From NCBI GenBank assembly GCA_963811225.1, contig CAWEQO010000001.1:124001-188000 (forward strand): DNA of 64,000 nucleotides. Direction: 5' to 3'. Source of the stretch: CAWEQO01 sp963811225 (GTDB lineage Bacteria > Chloroflexota > Anaerolineae > Anaerolineales > Anaerolineaceae). The position numbers and the translations under genes are program-made. Under the pieces are notes generated by a model, which worked only from the letters and a program-made list of their open reading frames with translations, was not told where the DNA came from and searched no databases. Shown here piece after piece: positions 25,285 to 33,851 of this stretch (position 1 is the first letter of the stretch; each line of letters starts with the position of its first letter).

Positions 25285-25791
25285 ATGAAAACACTCCTGC
25301 TGATGCGTCATGCAAAATCGAGTTGGAAAGACCACGATCTCGAAGATCATCTGCGGCCGCTCAACAAGCGCGGGAAGAAGGATGCACCCATGATGGGGCT
25401 GCTCCTTCGAGAGAAAGAACTGGTTCCACAGGAAATTTTATCCTCCACTGCCGAGCGGGCGAAGCTGACCGTGCAGGCCATCACCGAAACCAGCGGTTTC
25501 ATCGGGGAAGTCCAATATCTCGAATCGTTCTACCTGGGCGAGCCTGAAAACTATCTGGATGTGCTGCGCTTCCTGCCGGACGAGATCGAACGGATCATGA
25601 TCGTCGGGCACAATCCCGGGCTTGAAGGCCTGCTTCAAATCCTCACTCGCGGCATGGAGCCGCTGTCCACCGCCGCCATCGCTTACGTCGTTTTGCCGAT
25701 CAAGCACTGGAACGAACTGAGCAGTTCCACAGAGGGGGACCTGATCGAGTTGTGGCGCCCGCGCGAGCTGCGCGAAAAATATAAAAAGTAA
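25285..25791 (+). CDS. sixA: SixA-type phosphohistidine phosphatase
   Basis: 168 residues of the histidine phosphatase superfamily: RHAKSSW holds the phospho-accepting His in the N-terminal RHA motif, and VGHNPGLEGL holds the second catalytic His. The length and the RHAKS form fit the SixA branch, which removes phosphate from histidine in signalling proteins. The many histidine kinases in this window make such a role plausible, though not shown. It starts 26 bases after a possible TATACT -10. A weak hairpin separates it from trxA. Confidence 0.88.
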   Translation: MKTLLLMRHAKSSWKDHDLEDHLRPLNKRGKKDAPMMGLLLREKELVPQEILSSTAERAKLTVQAITETSGFIGEVQYLESFYLGEPENYLDVLRFLPDEIERIMIVGHNPGLEGLLQILTRGMEPLSTAAIAYVVLPIKHWNELSSSTEGDLIELWRPRELREKYKK

Positions 25792-25800
25792 GCCAAACGA

Positions 25801-25827
25801 AGGCAGGAGCGTCACACCCACCTGCCT
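25801..25827 (+). terminator. Weak hairpin terminator after sixA
   Basis: 7-bp stem (25801-25807 with 25821-25827) followed by a T-rich stretch. Confidence 0.5.
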
Positions 25828-25852
25828 CTATTTATTTAATCAAGGAGGGGTA

Positions 25853-26176
25853 ATGAGTCCATTTCTACAGATTAATGAAGAAAACTTCGAACAGGCTGTT
25901 CTCCACGCCGACGAGCCGGTGCTGCTCGAATTTGGCGCGGTTTGGTGCGGTCCATGCAAGCGGTTGGAGCCGGAGCTGGAAAAGTTGGCAGCCGGCCTTA
26001 GCGGCAAGGTGCGCCTGGCCAAACTGGACGTGGACGAAAGCTCCAATCTGGCCATCCAGTTCCAGGTCATGTCGGTTCCTACGCTGATCTTGTTCGTTCA
26101 GGGCCAGGTCAAGCAGCGCCTGACCGGTTTCCATCCCAAGGATCGCGTGCTCGATAAGATCGAGCCCTATCTGTAG
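25853..26176 (+). CDS. trxA: Thioredoxin
   Basis: 107 residues, usual thioredoxin length. Active-site WCGPC near residue 31, cis-Pro in VMSVPTLILF, and the VDESSNLAIQFQV strand-helix block. It is a general cytoplasmic disulfide reductase. Strong AAGGAGGGG precedes the ATG. The S9 peptidase follows after 9 bases and is likely co-transcribed. Confidence 0.95.
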   Translation: MSPFLQINEENFEQAVLHADEPVLLEFGAVWCGPCKRLEPELEKLAAGLSGKVRLAKLDVDESSNLAIQFQVMSVPTLILFVQGQVKQRLTGFHPKDRVLDKIEPYL

Positions 26177-26185
26177 GCGGCGTCT

Positions 26186-28072
26186 ATGAAATCGACACAT
26201 TCCAAAAAATCTCTCCCCTTCGGATTATGGCCCAGCCCCATCAGCGCTCGGCTGGTCAGCCTTCAACTGCGCCTGCAAGACGTCCAGTGGGGCGACGGGC
26301 AGACCCTGGTCTGGCTGGAAGGCCGCTCCGGGCAGAACTCACTGATCGCCAAAAACGGCGACGACGCCCCCCGCAGCCTGACCGATGAGCAGTCGGTGCA
26401 GGGCCGGATCGGATACGGCGGCGGCGATTTCACCGCGGCCAACGGCGCGCTCGTCTTTGCCGCTCGCGACGGTCGCCTCTATCGCAAGAGCCTGGAAAGC
26501 GGCTTCGCCAGTCCCATCACCCCCGATTTCGGCTCGTGCGCCTCCCCGGCCTTGTCACCCGACGGGCGCTGGGTGATCTATGTATTCAACCAGGGCGACC
26601 TGGACCTGCTGGGCATCGTAGACGCCGAAGGCCGCAGTTGGCCGCAGAAGCTCGCCGAAGGCGCCGATTTCTACATGCAGCCGGTCTGGCATCCGGATGG
26701 ACGGCGTGTGGCCTGGATCGAGTGGGATCATCCCAACATGCCCTGGGACGGAACGCGGCTCAAGCTGGGCCGCGTCGAGGGCTCGCCGCCGAAGCTGGTC
26801 GAGGATCAGTTGGTGGACGGCGACAACACGATCCCCATCCTGCAGCCCGAATTCTCCCCCGACGGCCGCTACCTGTCCTACATTGCCGGGAAGGGCGAGT
26901 GGGATCAGCTCGTGCTGCTCGACCTGGAAAGCGGCGAGCGCCGCACGCTGGTGGCCGCCGAAGGCTACCACGTCGGAGCGCCGGCCTGGGTGCAGGGGGT
27001 GCGTGTCTATGGTTGGAGTCACGACAGCCAAAGCATCTACCACACCCGCATCCAATCTGCCCGCTCTTCGCTCTGGGTAGTGGAACTGAGCAGCGGTGCA
27101 GCCAAACCCGTGGTTGAAGACCCCTACACCTGGATCAGCCAGGTGGCTGTCTCGCCCGCCGGAGATCGGTTGGCCTTCCTCGGTTCATCCCCGTCAATCC
27201 CTACTCGCGTTGTCTTGTTGGATGACGCTCAACTGCACACAGCCGCATACAGCCAGTCCGAGAACGTCCCAGCCGGCTGGTTCGCCGAACCCGGCCAAAT
27301 CTCCTGGAAGGCCCCCAACGGTACGTCCGTTTACGGCAGCTACTATCCCCCCACGAACCCCAACGTCGAGGGCGAGGGCCTGCCTCCAGCCATCGTGCAC
27401 GTCCACGGCGGCCCCACCTCCATGACCGCCGAGCGCTACAACGCCGAAATCGCTTACTTTACCTCACGCGGCTATGGCTGGCTGGAGCTGAATTACCGCG
27501 GAAGCACCGGCTACGGTCGCAGCTATCAAAAAGCGCTGCTTGGCAATTGGGGCCGGGTAGATGTGGAAGATGCGGCCGGGGCGGCTGAAGCCCTGGCGGC
27601 GCAAGGCCTGGCGGACGCCTCTAAGCTGGTCATCATGGGCGGCAGCGCCGGCGGCTACACCGTGCTGAACGCGCTCGTGCAGCGCCCTGGGCTGTTCAAA
27701 GCCGGGGTATGCCTGTATGGGGTCAGCAATCTGTTCACCCTCAACATGGACACCCACAAATTCGAGGCGCATTACAACGACTCCCTGGTTGGCGCGCTGC
27801 CCGAGGCCGCCGAGCAATTCCATGCCTGGTCGCCGGTGTTCCATGCAGATCAAATCCGGGATGCGCTCGCCATCTTCCAGGGGAATGAAGACAAGGTCGT
27901 GCCGCCCAGCCAGTCGGAGGAGATCGTAAAGCTGCTCCGCCAGCGCGGCATCCCCTATATGTATCAGGTGTACGAAGGCGAAGGCCACGGCTTTCGCAAG
28001 TCTGAAACCACAGCAGATTTCCTGCAGCAAACCGAGCGCTTCCTGCAGCAGTATGTCCTGTTCGCTCCCTAG
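26186..28072 (+). CDS. S9 family prolyl oligopeptidase
   Basis: 628 residues, two-domain serine peptidase of the S9C type. The N-terminal half is a beta-propeller with TolB-like blades (ASPALSPDGRWVIYV, QPEFSPDGRYLSYI). The C-terminal alpha/beta hydrolase has the nucleophile in MGGSAGGYTVLNAL, Asp in FQGNEDKVVPPSQ and His in YEGEGHGFRK. It probably cleaves short peptides in the cytoplasm, as there is no signal peptide. Convergent with an alpha/beta hydrolase and closed by a 23-bp palindrome. Confidence 0.93.
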   Translation: MKSTHSKKSLPFGLWPSPISARLVSLQLRLQDVQWGDGQTLVWLEGRSGQNSLIAKNGDDAPRSLTDEQSVQGRIGYGGGDFTAANGALVFAARDGRLYRKSLESGFASPITPDFGSCASPALSPDGRWVIYVFNQGDLDLLGIVDAEGRSWPQKLAEGADFYMQPVWHPDGRRVAWIEWDHPNMPWDGTRLKLGRVEGSPPKLVEDQLVDGDNTIPILQPEFSPDGRYLSYIAGKGEWDQLVLLDLESGERRTLVAAEGYHVGAPAWVQGVRVYGWSHDSQSIYHTRIQSARSSLWVVELSSGAAKPVVEDPYTWISQVAVSPAGDRLAFLGSSPSIPTRVVLLDDAQLHTAAYSQSENVPAGWFAEPGQISWKAPNGTSVYGSYYPPTNPNVEGEGLPPAIVHVHGGPTSMTAERYNAEIAYFTSRGYGWLELNYRGSTGYGRSYQKALLGNWGRVDVEDAAGAAEALAAQGLADASKLVIMGGSAGGYTVLNALVQRPGLFKAGVCLYGVSNLFTLNMDTHKFEAHYNDSLVGALPEAAEQFHAWSPVFHADQIRDALAIFQGNEDKVVPPSQSEEIVKLLRQRGIPYMYQVYEGEGHGFRKSETTADFLQQTERFLQQYVLFAP

Positions 28073-28094
28073 ACCCAACCTAACGCAGGGAACC

Positions 28095-28144
28095 AGAGAC
28101 GAAGAGAGAGGCGGAGAAAAATCTCCGCCTCTCTCTTCGTCTCT
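28095..28144. terminator. Perfect 23-bp palindromic terminator
   Basis: Arms 28095-28117 and 28122-28144, loop AAAA, between the convergent S9 peptidase and hydrolase genes. Confidence 0.85.
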
Positions 28145-28169
28145 ACACCTGCGCATCCGGCTCCGTTTG

Positions 28170-28937
28170 CTAACAGAAGATGTATTGTTTCAAGAATGCC
28201 TCCAATCCCTGCGCCAGCAGCCTGGGCCGCTCAAGGATCAGCATGTGCCCGGCATTCGGCACCAGATGGAGCCGGGCATCCGGGGCCTGAGCTGCGAGGA
28301 AATGCACCGATGACAGCGGCAGCAGATGGTCCTCTACCCCGGCTGCCAGCCAAAGCGGGGGACGCAGTTGTCCAACCTGCGAGCGAACGTCAAAGCGAGC
28401 GCAGGCTTGCCAATCATTGGACAATACCCCCGGGCGGGCCGCCTTCAAGCCCTCGACCGTGCGCCGCGCCAGGTCATCGCTCACCTCTGGACCGAACAGC
28501 CGTTGGCGCAGCCACTGAAGTGCCAACGGCATCATCGCCGGGTTGGAAAGCGCCTCCATCAGCTCACGCGGCACAGCCAGGTAGGCGCCGCTGGCGATCA
28601 ATCCCAACGCCGCCACCCGGTTGGGCTCGCTCAGCGCAATCTGCAGAGCCACCGCCCCGCCCATCGAATGCCCAATCAGGATCGCCTGGTAAATGTCGAA
28701 TGCCGATAGGAAATGGGTAACACTTTCGGCATAAGCCTCGATCGTCTGTCGTGCCGCGCCCTCCGAACGCCCGTGACCGGGCAGGTCGATCGCCAGCGAC
28801 CGGAAACCTGTCAAACGCCGCAGTTCCGACGCCCACACCAGGTGATTCGAGCCGGCGCCATGGATCAAAACAACCGGCGGGCAGCCCACCTTCCTGTCCC
28901 CGGATGACGAATAATAGATGCCCGCTTTGAGCGGCAT
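28170..28937 (-). CDS. Alpha/beta hydrolase
   Basis: 255 residues, single-domain alpha/beta hydrolase. Oxyanion strand PVVLIHGAGSNHLVW, nucleophile elbow IGHSMGGAVAL (Ser), acid probably Asp in AAGVEDHLLPL, and His in VPNAGHMLILERP. The lid region is short. Substrate not predictable; esterases and C-C hydrolases share this pattern. No signal peptide. Confidence 0.9.
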   Translation of the reverse strand: MPLKAGIYYSSSGDRKVGCPPVVLIHGAGSNHLVWASELRRLTGFRSLAIDLPGHGRSEGAARQTIEAYAESVTHFLSAFDIYQAILIGHSMGGAVALQIALSEPNRVAALGLIASGAYLAVPRELMEALSNPAMMPLALQWLRQRLFGPEVSDDLARRTVEGLKAARPGVLSNDWQACARFDVRSQVGQLRPPLWLAAGVEDHLLPLSSVHFLAAQAPDARLHLVPNAGHMLILERPRLLAQGLEAFLKQYIFC

Positions 28938-29105
28938 GGTCCCTTGCCTCCCGGTTCTAACAAAAAGCGCCGCTGCGGCTGCTCATGGAGCTTCCCCCAT
29001 GCGCGTCGCCAACGACGCTGACATAATTCCTTGTCATTCTCTAAAAGAAGCCCTGCTGCAGCAGCGCTCCACCAACAGCGCCCACTCCGATTGCTCAGGC
29101 AGCTT

Positions 29106-30884
29106 CTATGGCTGGATTTGCCCTCGCTGGAGTTGATCGGCGGCTTCCTCGGTCAATGGAATATAAACCATCACCCGCGTGCCCTCGCCCGGATGCGAGT
29201 CAATCTGCAGCAGCCCACTGATCAGGTCGGCCCGCTCGCGCAGGTTGACCATCCCCAGGCTGCCACGCCGGTCATAAGAGCTCTGGATGGCCGCCAGGTC
29301 GAACCCGGGTCCGTTGTCGATGATCTCTAGCAAGGCAATCGATTTGCTCTGCGGCAGCGGGTTCAGGCGCAGGCAGATGTCGGCTCCGTTGCTGTGCTTG
29401 CGAGCGTTATTGACTGCCTCTTCGGCGATGTAGAAGATGGCCGTCTGCTTGGAGATCTCGATCTGCTGTACCACCCCCGGGTCCACCTCCAGTCTCACTT
29501 CCTGCTGAAAGGTCTCGCGGATCTTATCGGCCATGGCCTGCAGCGCAGCCGGCAGCCCCTCCAACTCCAACACCAGCGGTCGCAAGGTAAACAGCATATG
29601 CCGGATCTCCTGGGTCGTGCGCCGCGCCAGGTCCTCGATCCGTTCCAGCTCGGCCGGAATGCTGTCCGCATTGTGGTCGAGCAGCTTGCGCGCCAATCCC
29701 ACTCGCATGGCAATCGCCGCCAGCGATTGGGCCGGTCCATCGTGCAGGTCGCGCGCCAGCTTCTTGCGCGCTTCTTCCTGCGCCTCAATAATATGCTCTT
29801 TTTCCTGCTCCAGGTCTTGGAACAGGCGCGCATTCTGGATCGCAATCACCGCCTGATGGCTGATGGCTTCCATCAGCTCGCGACGCTCGATTGTAAAGTA
29901 AGCCGGGTCGGGGTGGGCAAACAGCATCAGCCCATAAGAATCCAGCCCGCGGTTGAGCGGCAAGAGCAGGGCCGCTCCGACCCGCTCCAGGGCTCCGATC
30001 ATCGACATTTCCGGATCGTTGATCGGGTGCGAAACCAGTTGGGTCTCACCACTCTTGATCACCTCGGACAGCGCGCCCTGCTCCGCCGGGAATTCCGTGC
30101 GCAGGTCCGTCGCCGACAGGCCGCGATATGCGCCAACCTGCAAGTTATGCTCGTGGAACAGCAGCACCGCGCTGATGATCTTGTCGTTCGGGCTGCCATT
30201 CTGTTCGAGGGCCGTCGTGCCCAGGTCGAGCGCTGTCTCCAAAACCCGCTGGTAATTGAGCGTGGCATTGAGCGTCTCGATCATCTGGTACAGGTCGCGC
30301 ACCCGGATGCGCTCCTGGCGCGCCGCCTTCACAAGATCCTGACTGCGCCGCTCGACCTGCCTGCCGTACAACCGCCGCAGCCATTGGATCAGCTGGACGC
30401 TCGAAATGCCAAGCAAAGCGCCCACGACCAGGTTCAAAATCGCCAGCAGCGCCAGCACAATCGGGTCGGTTGGCCGCAGCTGCACCAGAGAAGCCACTGC
30501 CTGCAGCGCCGAAAGGACCACCGCCACGGTGATCACGCCGCGCACTTCGAAGTAGATGGCCGAGGAAAACAGCGCCAGCAAGCTCGCCCAGATCAACGGC
30601 CCATTCATCCCACCGGTTGACAGGAACAGCAGGAAGCTGATGAAACCGTCCGCCAGCACGTTCAACATGCGGTGCTCCTTGAGCCGCAGGTTACGCACGG
30701 CAAGCACCGAGTTGAAGAGATTCCACAAACCGCCGGCAGCCAGCAAGGTCCCTGACACCAGGGTAATGCCACCTGTGGATAAGGCCATCGCCATCGCCAA
30801 TAAGGCTACCCACCTTAAGGAAATGGCAAACCAGTCAGCCAGGTAAGGAGAATCTGATGTTCGCACGTTATGATGATAGCGCAA
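29106..30884 (-). CDS. Membrane sensor histidine kinase with GAF domain (NarL/DegS type)
   Basis: 592 residues. Five or six N-terminal membrane helices (about 15-175) form a MASE-like sensor, then a coiled linker, a GAF domain (about 215-365), the HisKA_3 dimerisation block with phospho-acceptor His (RDLHDGPAQSLAAI, near 393) and a HATPase domain (AEEAVNNARKHSN, DNGPGFD, GSLGMVNLRERA). It should phosphorylate a NarL-type regulator, but none is adjacent; the nearest is at 56583. The start is unsure: TTG at 30884 lacks a clear Shine-Dalgarno, and GTG at 30866 is an alternative. Confidence 0.9.
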   Translation of the reverse strand: MRYHHNVRTSDSPYLADWFAISLRWVALLAMAMALSTGGITLVSGTLLAAGGLWNLFNSVLAVRNLRLKEHRMLNVLADGFISFLLFLSTGGMNGPLIWASLLALFSSAIYFEVRGVITVAVVLSALQAVASLVQLRPTDPIVLALLAILNLVVGALLGISSVQLIQWLRRLYGRQVERRSQDLVKAARQERIRVRDLYQMIETLNATLNYQRVLETALDLGTTALEQNGSPNDKIISAVLLFHEHNLQVGAYRGLSATDLRTEFPAEQGALSEVIKSGETQLVSHPINDPEMSMIGALERVGAALLLPLNRGLDSYGLMLFAHPDPAYFTIERRELMEAISHQAVIAIQNARLFQDLEQEKEHIIEAQEEARKKLARDLHDGPAQSLAAIAMRVGLARKLLDHNADSIPAELERIEDLARRTTQEIRHMLFTLRPLVLELEGLPAALQAMADKIRETFQQEVRLEVDPGVVQQIEISKQTAIFYIAEEAVNNARKHSNGADICLRLNPLPQSKSIALLEIIDNGPGFDLAAIQSSYDRRGSLGMVNLRERADLISGLLQIDSHPGEGTRVMVYIPLTEEAADQLQRGQIQP

Positions 30885-31007
30885 AACTGAAAAAAAAGAT
30901 ATCGTTCTATCCGGTTACTTTCAAGGTTGATAACCGGGATAGCGATGGAGAAGGACCGCGGATGCCGTCTGTCAAGACACACAGCATCCACTGTCAAATT
31001 CGGTCTC

Positions 31008-32165
31008 TTAGCGTTCCACCTGCCAAATGCGCAGCGTGCCGTCGGAAGCGGCCGAAGCCAGCGAGCGGCCGTCCGGAGAGAACGCCACCGCGCTCACCCC
31101 TTCGGTATGGGCGCTCAGAACTGCCAGCTGTTCCTGGCTGCTCGCGTCCCAAAGGATCACCTGCGAACCGGTTCCGGAGGCCAGGGTGCGCCCATCGGGA
31201 GCGAAAGACAGGGCGTTCGAGGGGTCTTGACCGGTGAGCAGGCGCCCCAAGGATTGGCCGGTTTGCACGTCCCACAGCTGGATGAACGGCGCATACTCGT
31301 TATCAACCGTCCCGGCCGCGGCCGTCGCCAACACGGAACCATCGGGCGAGAGCGCCTCGGCGCTGACAAAGTCTTCGTGTGAGAAGTAGGGGCTGGATTC
31401 GCCGGTTTCCAGGTTGACGACCTGTACGGTTGCCCGCGCAATCCAGATGATGTGTTTGCCGTCGGCCGAGAACCGGCCGGAATAGACCGGCGCAGCCGTC
31501 TCGAAGCCGGTCAGCGTTTCCTGCACCTGTCCGGTCGTGGTATCGTAGATGCGGATAGCAATCTCGTCCGCCAGCGAGACGGCCAGTTTGCTGCCGTCCG
31601 GCGAGAAATTCGCCGCCATGAACATGCCGCCCACATCGATCGTCTGGACGATGCTGCCGGAGGATAGGTTACGAAGCGTGATCGTCATCTGATCGTCGGT
31701 GAAGGCCATCAGGCGCGTATTGGCCGAGAAGTCGAGCAGAACCACCGGATTCTGCGCCAGTGCGGTAGAAACTTGCTGCATATTGGCCGCATCATACAGC
31801 ACAAGCCCATCCCGGTTCATCACCCCCACAATCTGCCCATCTTCCGACCAGTCCAGCCCAGCCGGGTTAGCCACATCGACTTCCTCCACTTGCTGTAAAA
31901 GAGACGCGTTCGACGAGGAAATCACCGGCGTCATGTTCTCGGCCACCGTCGCTGCTGGGGTGAGCGTCTCAGGCGGATTGGGCGTCGGGCTGGGAGCTTG
32001 TGCGGTGGCGGTGGGCAGATCTGCGGTTTGTGGAGCAGCCGTCATGGTAGACTGCGCTGGCGGGATTGCTGTCGCCGGAGCGGCGGTAGGTGTTGCCATC
32101 GTACAAGCCGAAAGCAGCAAGGCCAGCGCCAAAAGCGTGGCCAAAGGGGTGCGGGCGTGTAACAT
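31008..32165 (-). CDS. WD40-repeat lipoprotein
   Basis: 385 residues. Lipobox LLSAC, a Thr/Pro/Ala linker (about 25-85), then a beta-propeller of WD40 type (FSPDGSKLAVSLADEIAIRIYD, LSPDGSVLATAAA, FAPDGRTLASGTGSQVILWD, FSPDGRSLASAASDGTLRIWQ). The start is fixed by AAGGAGA before the ATG. It is the last gene of a three-gene operon with two membrane proteins, 63 bases after the middle one. Probably an extracytoplasmic binding protein. Confidence 0.88.
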   Translation of the reverse strand: MLHARTPLATLLALALLLSACTMATPTAAPATAIPPAQSTMTAAPQTADLPTATAQAPSPTPNPPETLTPAATVAENMTPVISSSNASLLQQVEEVDVANPAGLDWSEDGQIVGVMNRDGLVLYDAANMQQVSTALAQNPVVLLDFSANTRLMAFTDDQMTITLRNLSSGSIVQTIDVGGMFMAANFSPDGSKLAVSLADEIAIRIYDTTTGQVQETLTGFETAAPVYSGRFSADGKHIIWIARATVQVVNLETGESSPYFSHEDFVSAEALSPDGSVLATAAAGTVDNEYAPFIQLWDVQTGQSLGRLLTGQDPSNALSFAPDGRTLASGTGSQVILWDASSQEQLAVLSAHTEGVSAVAFSPDGRSLASAASDGTLRIWQVER

Positions 32166-32228
32166 TAAATTCTCCTTCTATGGGTTCAATCCGGTTATCT
32201 ACCGTTCAAATCAATGGACCCAGATTGC

Positions 32229-33851
32229 TTACTCGGTTGGAAGCTTGAAGCGCGCCTGCCCAAGGTTCCAATCGATCAGGTCGACCACCAGTTCGAGCCC
32301 GTCACTGATTGCGCTGTCGTCCAGGCCGCGGAAGTAAACCAGGCCGGACGAGACCTGTTGTTGTTTGACGGAGTACGGGAACTTGAACGGCGCCAGCACG
32401 GTCGTTTGCGGCGGGCTGACCACGGCCGGATAGCGGGCGCCATCCGCCCCCAGCAAGTAAACGTTTTCCGCCTTCAAGTCGTGCGATTCCTCTGAGCGGT
32501 TATCGAAAGAGAGCGCCAGGGAATACAGATCGCTCTCTTTCCGCAAGCCCTGATCCAGGGTTACGTTCACATCATTGAGTTGTATGCGGTCCAGCACATC
32601 CCCAAATTCGTCATCTGTTCTTTCATACACACGATGAGAAGTGAAGTACATGCTTGTGTTTTCACCCTCTTCTTCATTGTAATACAGGCTGACTGTCCAG
32701 TAACCGATATCGACCGAATCGTCTTCAACGTCCGAGAGCAGGGCGCCGTTCAGCCAAACGGTGATCTGACTACCATCGCAGCGCATCACATACCGCCCCC
32801 ACTCCCCGCTTTTGACACCGTTGGGTGTATTTCCCTCGTCCAGCAAGATTTCAGCGTCATCATCCTCCAGCCACTTACTTAAATACCAGTGAGTGCGGCT
32901 GATGTTGAAAAAGTAATAACTGGCCCAATCATCGTTTCGGCAGATTAAATCGACAGAAGCCGTTTGGTTGTTCGCAGGGAAAGCAAAGACCTCTTCAATC
33001 TCCACATCAGGAGAAGTGTCATAACTGTACGAACTGATATCGAGCGGATTGTCGATAAAAGTAAACAAGAGGCTGTTGCGTCCTTTGTAGTTGACGTAAT
33101 CATAATTGTCATAATCCCATTCGAGCGCATCGACCCATTCATCCTGGATGGCATCTTCGCGTTCGAAGTTCGTATAACTGATCGATTTCCAAACCCGGTA
33201 AATAAGATCCGGGTTGCTCGGCTTGGGCGTTCGTGTCTTGGTAGGTGTTGCTTCCGGCGTATTCTGACCAACCTGCTGGGTGGTTTGCTCGGGCGTTTCG
33301 GTCAGGCTGGCGGTATCCGCCGGCTCAGGCGTTTCAGTATCCTCAATTGCTGGGTCGGTCACCGGGTCCACCACCTCCTCAGCGGCGGACGAGGGCTTCG
33401 GAGAAGGCGTGCTCGTCGCTGCATCCTGAGCGGCGGCGGCAGTCAGGGTCATGGGCGCCGGGGCCAATGAAGGTCCAAAGGTCGCCGTGATAACTCGAGC
33501 CGCAGGGAAAGCCCCGCTGTTCAACAGGAAAAACAGGGAGATGACAAACACACCCAGAACGGTCACCACACCCGCCCCGCCAACAGCCATTGCCAGCCAA
33601 ACGGGCGCCCCAAAGAAGGTCCGTTCGGCGCGCACAGCCGTGCCGCCGGAAGCCGGTGTGTCTTCTACCCAGCGCGTGCCCTCCTTTCGGTACCAGGCGC
33701 CGCTGGTTAATCCGATTTGCCAGGTCTGGCCTTCCTTGTCGTTCACTCGCAGGTTGAGCACAGCTCGCTCGTATTGCTCCGGGCTAAGCTCTCCCTTCCC
33801 ATACAATTCCTTCAACCGCAAGTATTCTTGTTTGGCTTGTTCGAAGTTCAT
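32229..33851 (-). CDS. Membrane protein with conserved cytoplasmic domain and extracytoplasmic sensor
   Basis: 540 residues. Residues 1-65 are a cytoplasmic domain (EYLRLKELYGKGELSPEQYE, NDKEGQTWQIGLTSGAWYR) clearly homologous to the start of the upstream neighbour. A membrane helix (about 85-110), a Pro/Thr/Glu-rich linker (120-215), a concanavalin/laminin-G-like domain (about 220-420; HWYLSKWLEDDD, ITVWLNGALL) and a C-terminal beta domain (about 425-540) follow. The ATG at 33851 overlaps the preceding stop (ATGA), so translation is coupled; a TTG four codons earlier is less likely. Function unknown; an envelope sensor is likely. Confidence 0.82.
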   Translation of the reverse strand: MNFEQAKQEYLRLKELYGKGELSPEQYERAVLNLRVNDKEGQTWQIGLTSGAWYRKEGTRWVEDTPASGGTAVRAERTFFGAPVWLAMAVGGAGVVTVLGVFVISLFFLLNSGAFPAARVITATFGPSLAPAPMTLTAAAAQDAATSTPSPKPSSAAEEVVDPVTDPAIEDTETPEPADTASLTETPEQTTQQVGQNTPEATPTKTRTPKPSNPDLIYRVWKSISYTNFEREDAIQDEWVDALEWDYDNYDYVNYKGRNSLLFTFIDNPLDISSYSYDTSPDVEIEEVFAFPANNQTASVDLICRNDDWASYYFFNISRTHWYLSKWLEDDDAEILLDEGNTPNGVKSGEWGRYVMRCDGSQITVWLNGALLSDVEDDSVDIGYWTVSLYYNEEEGENTSMYFTSHRVYERTDDEFGDVLDRIQLNDVNVTLDQGLRKESDLYSLALSFDNRSEESHDLKAENVYLLGADGARYPAVVSPPQTTVLAPFKFPYSVKQQQVSSGLVYFRGLDDSAISDGLELVVDLIDWNLGQARFKLPTE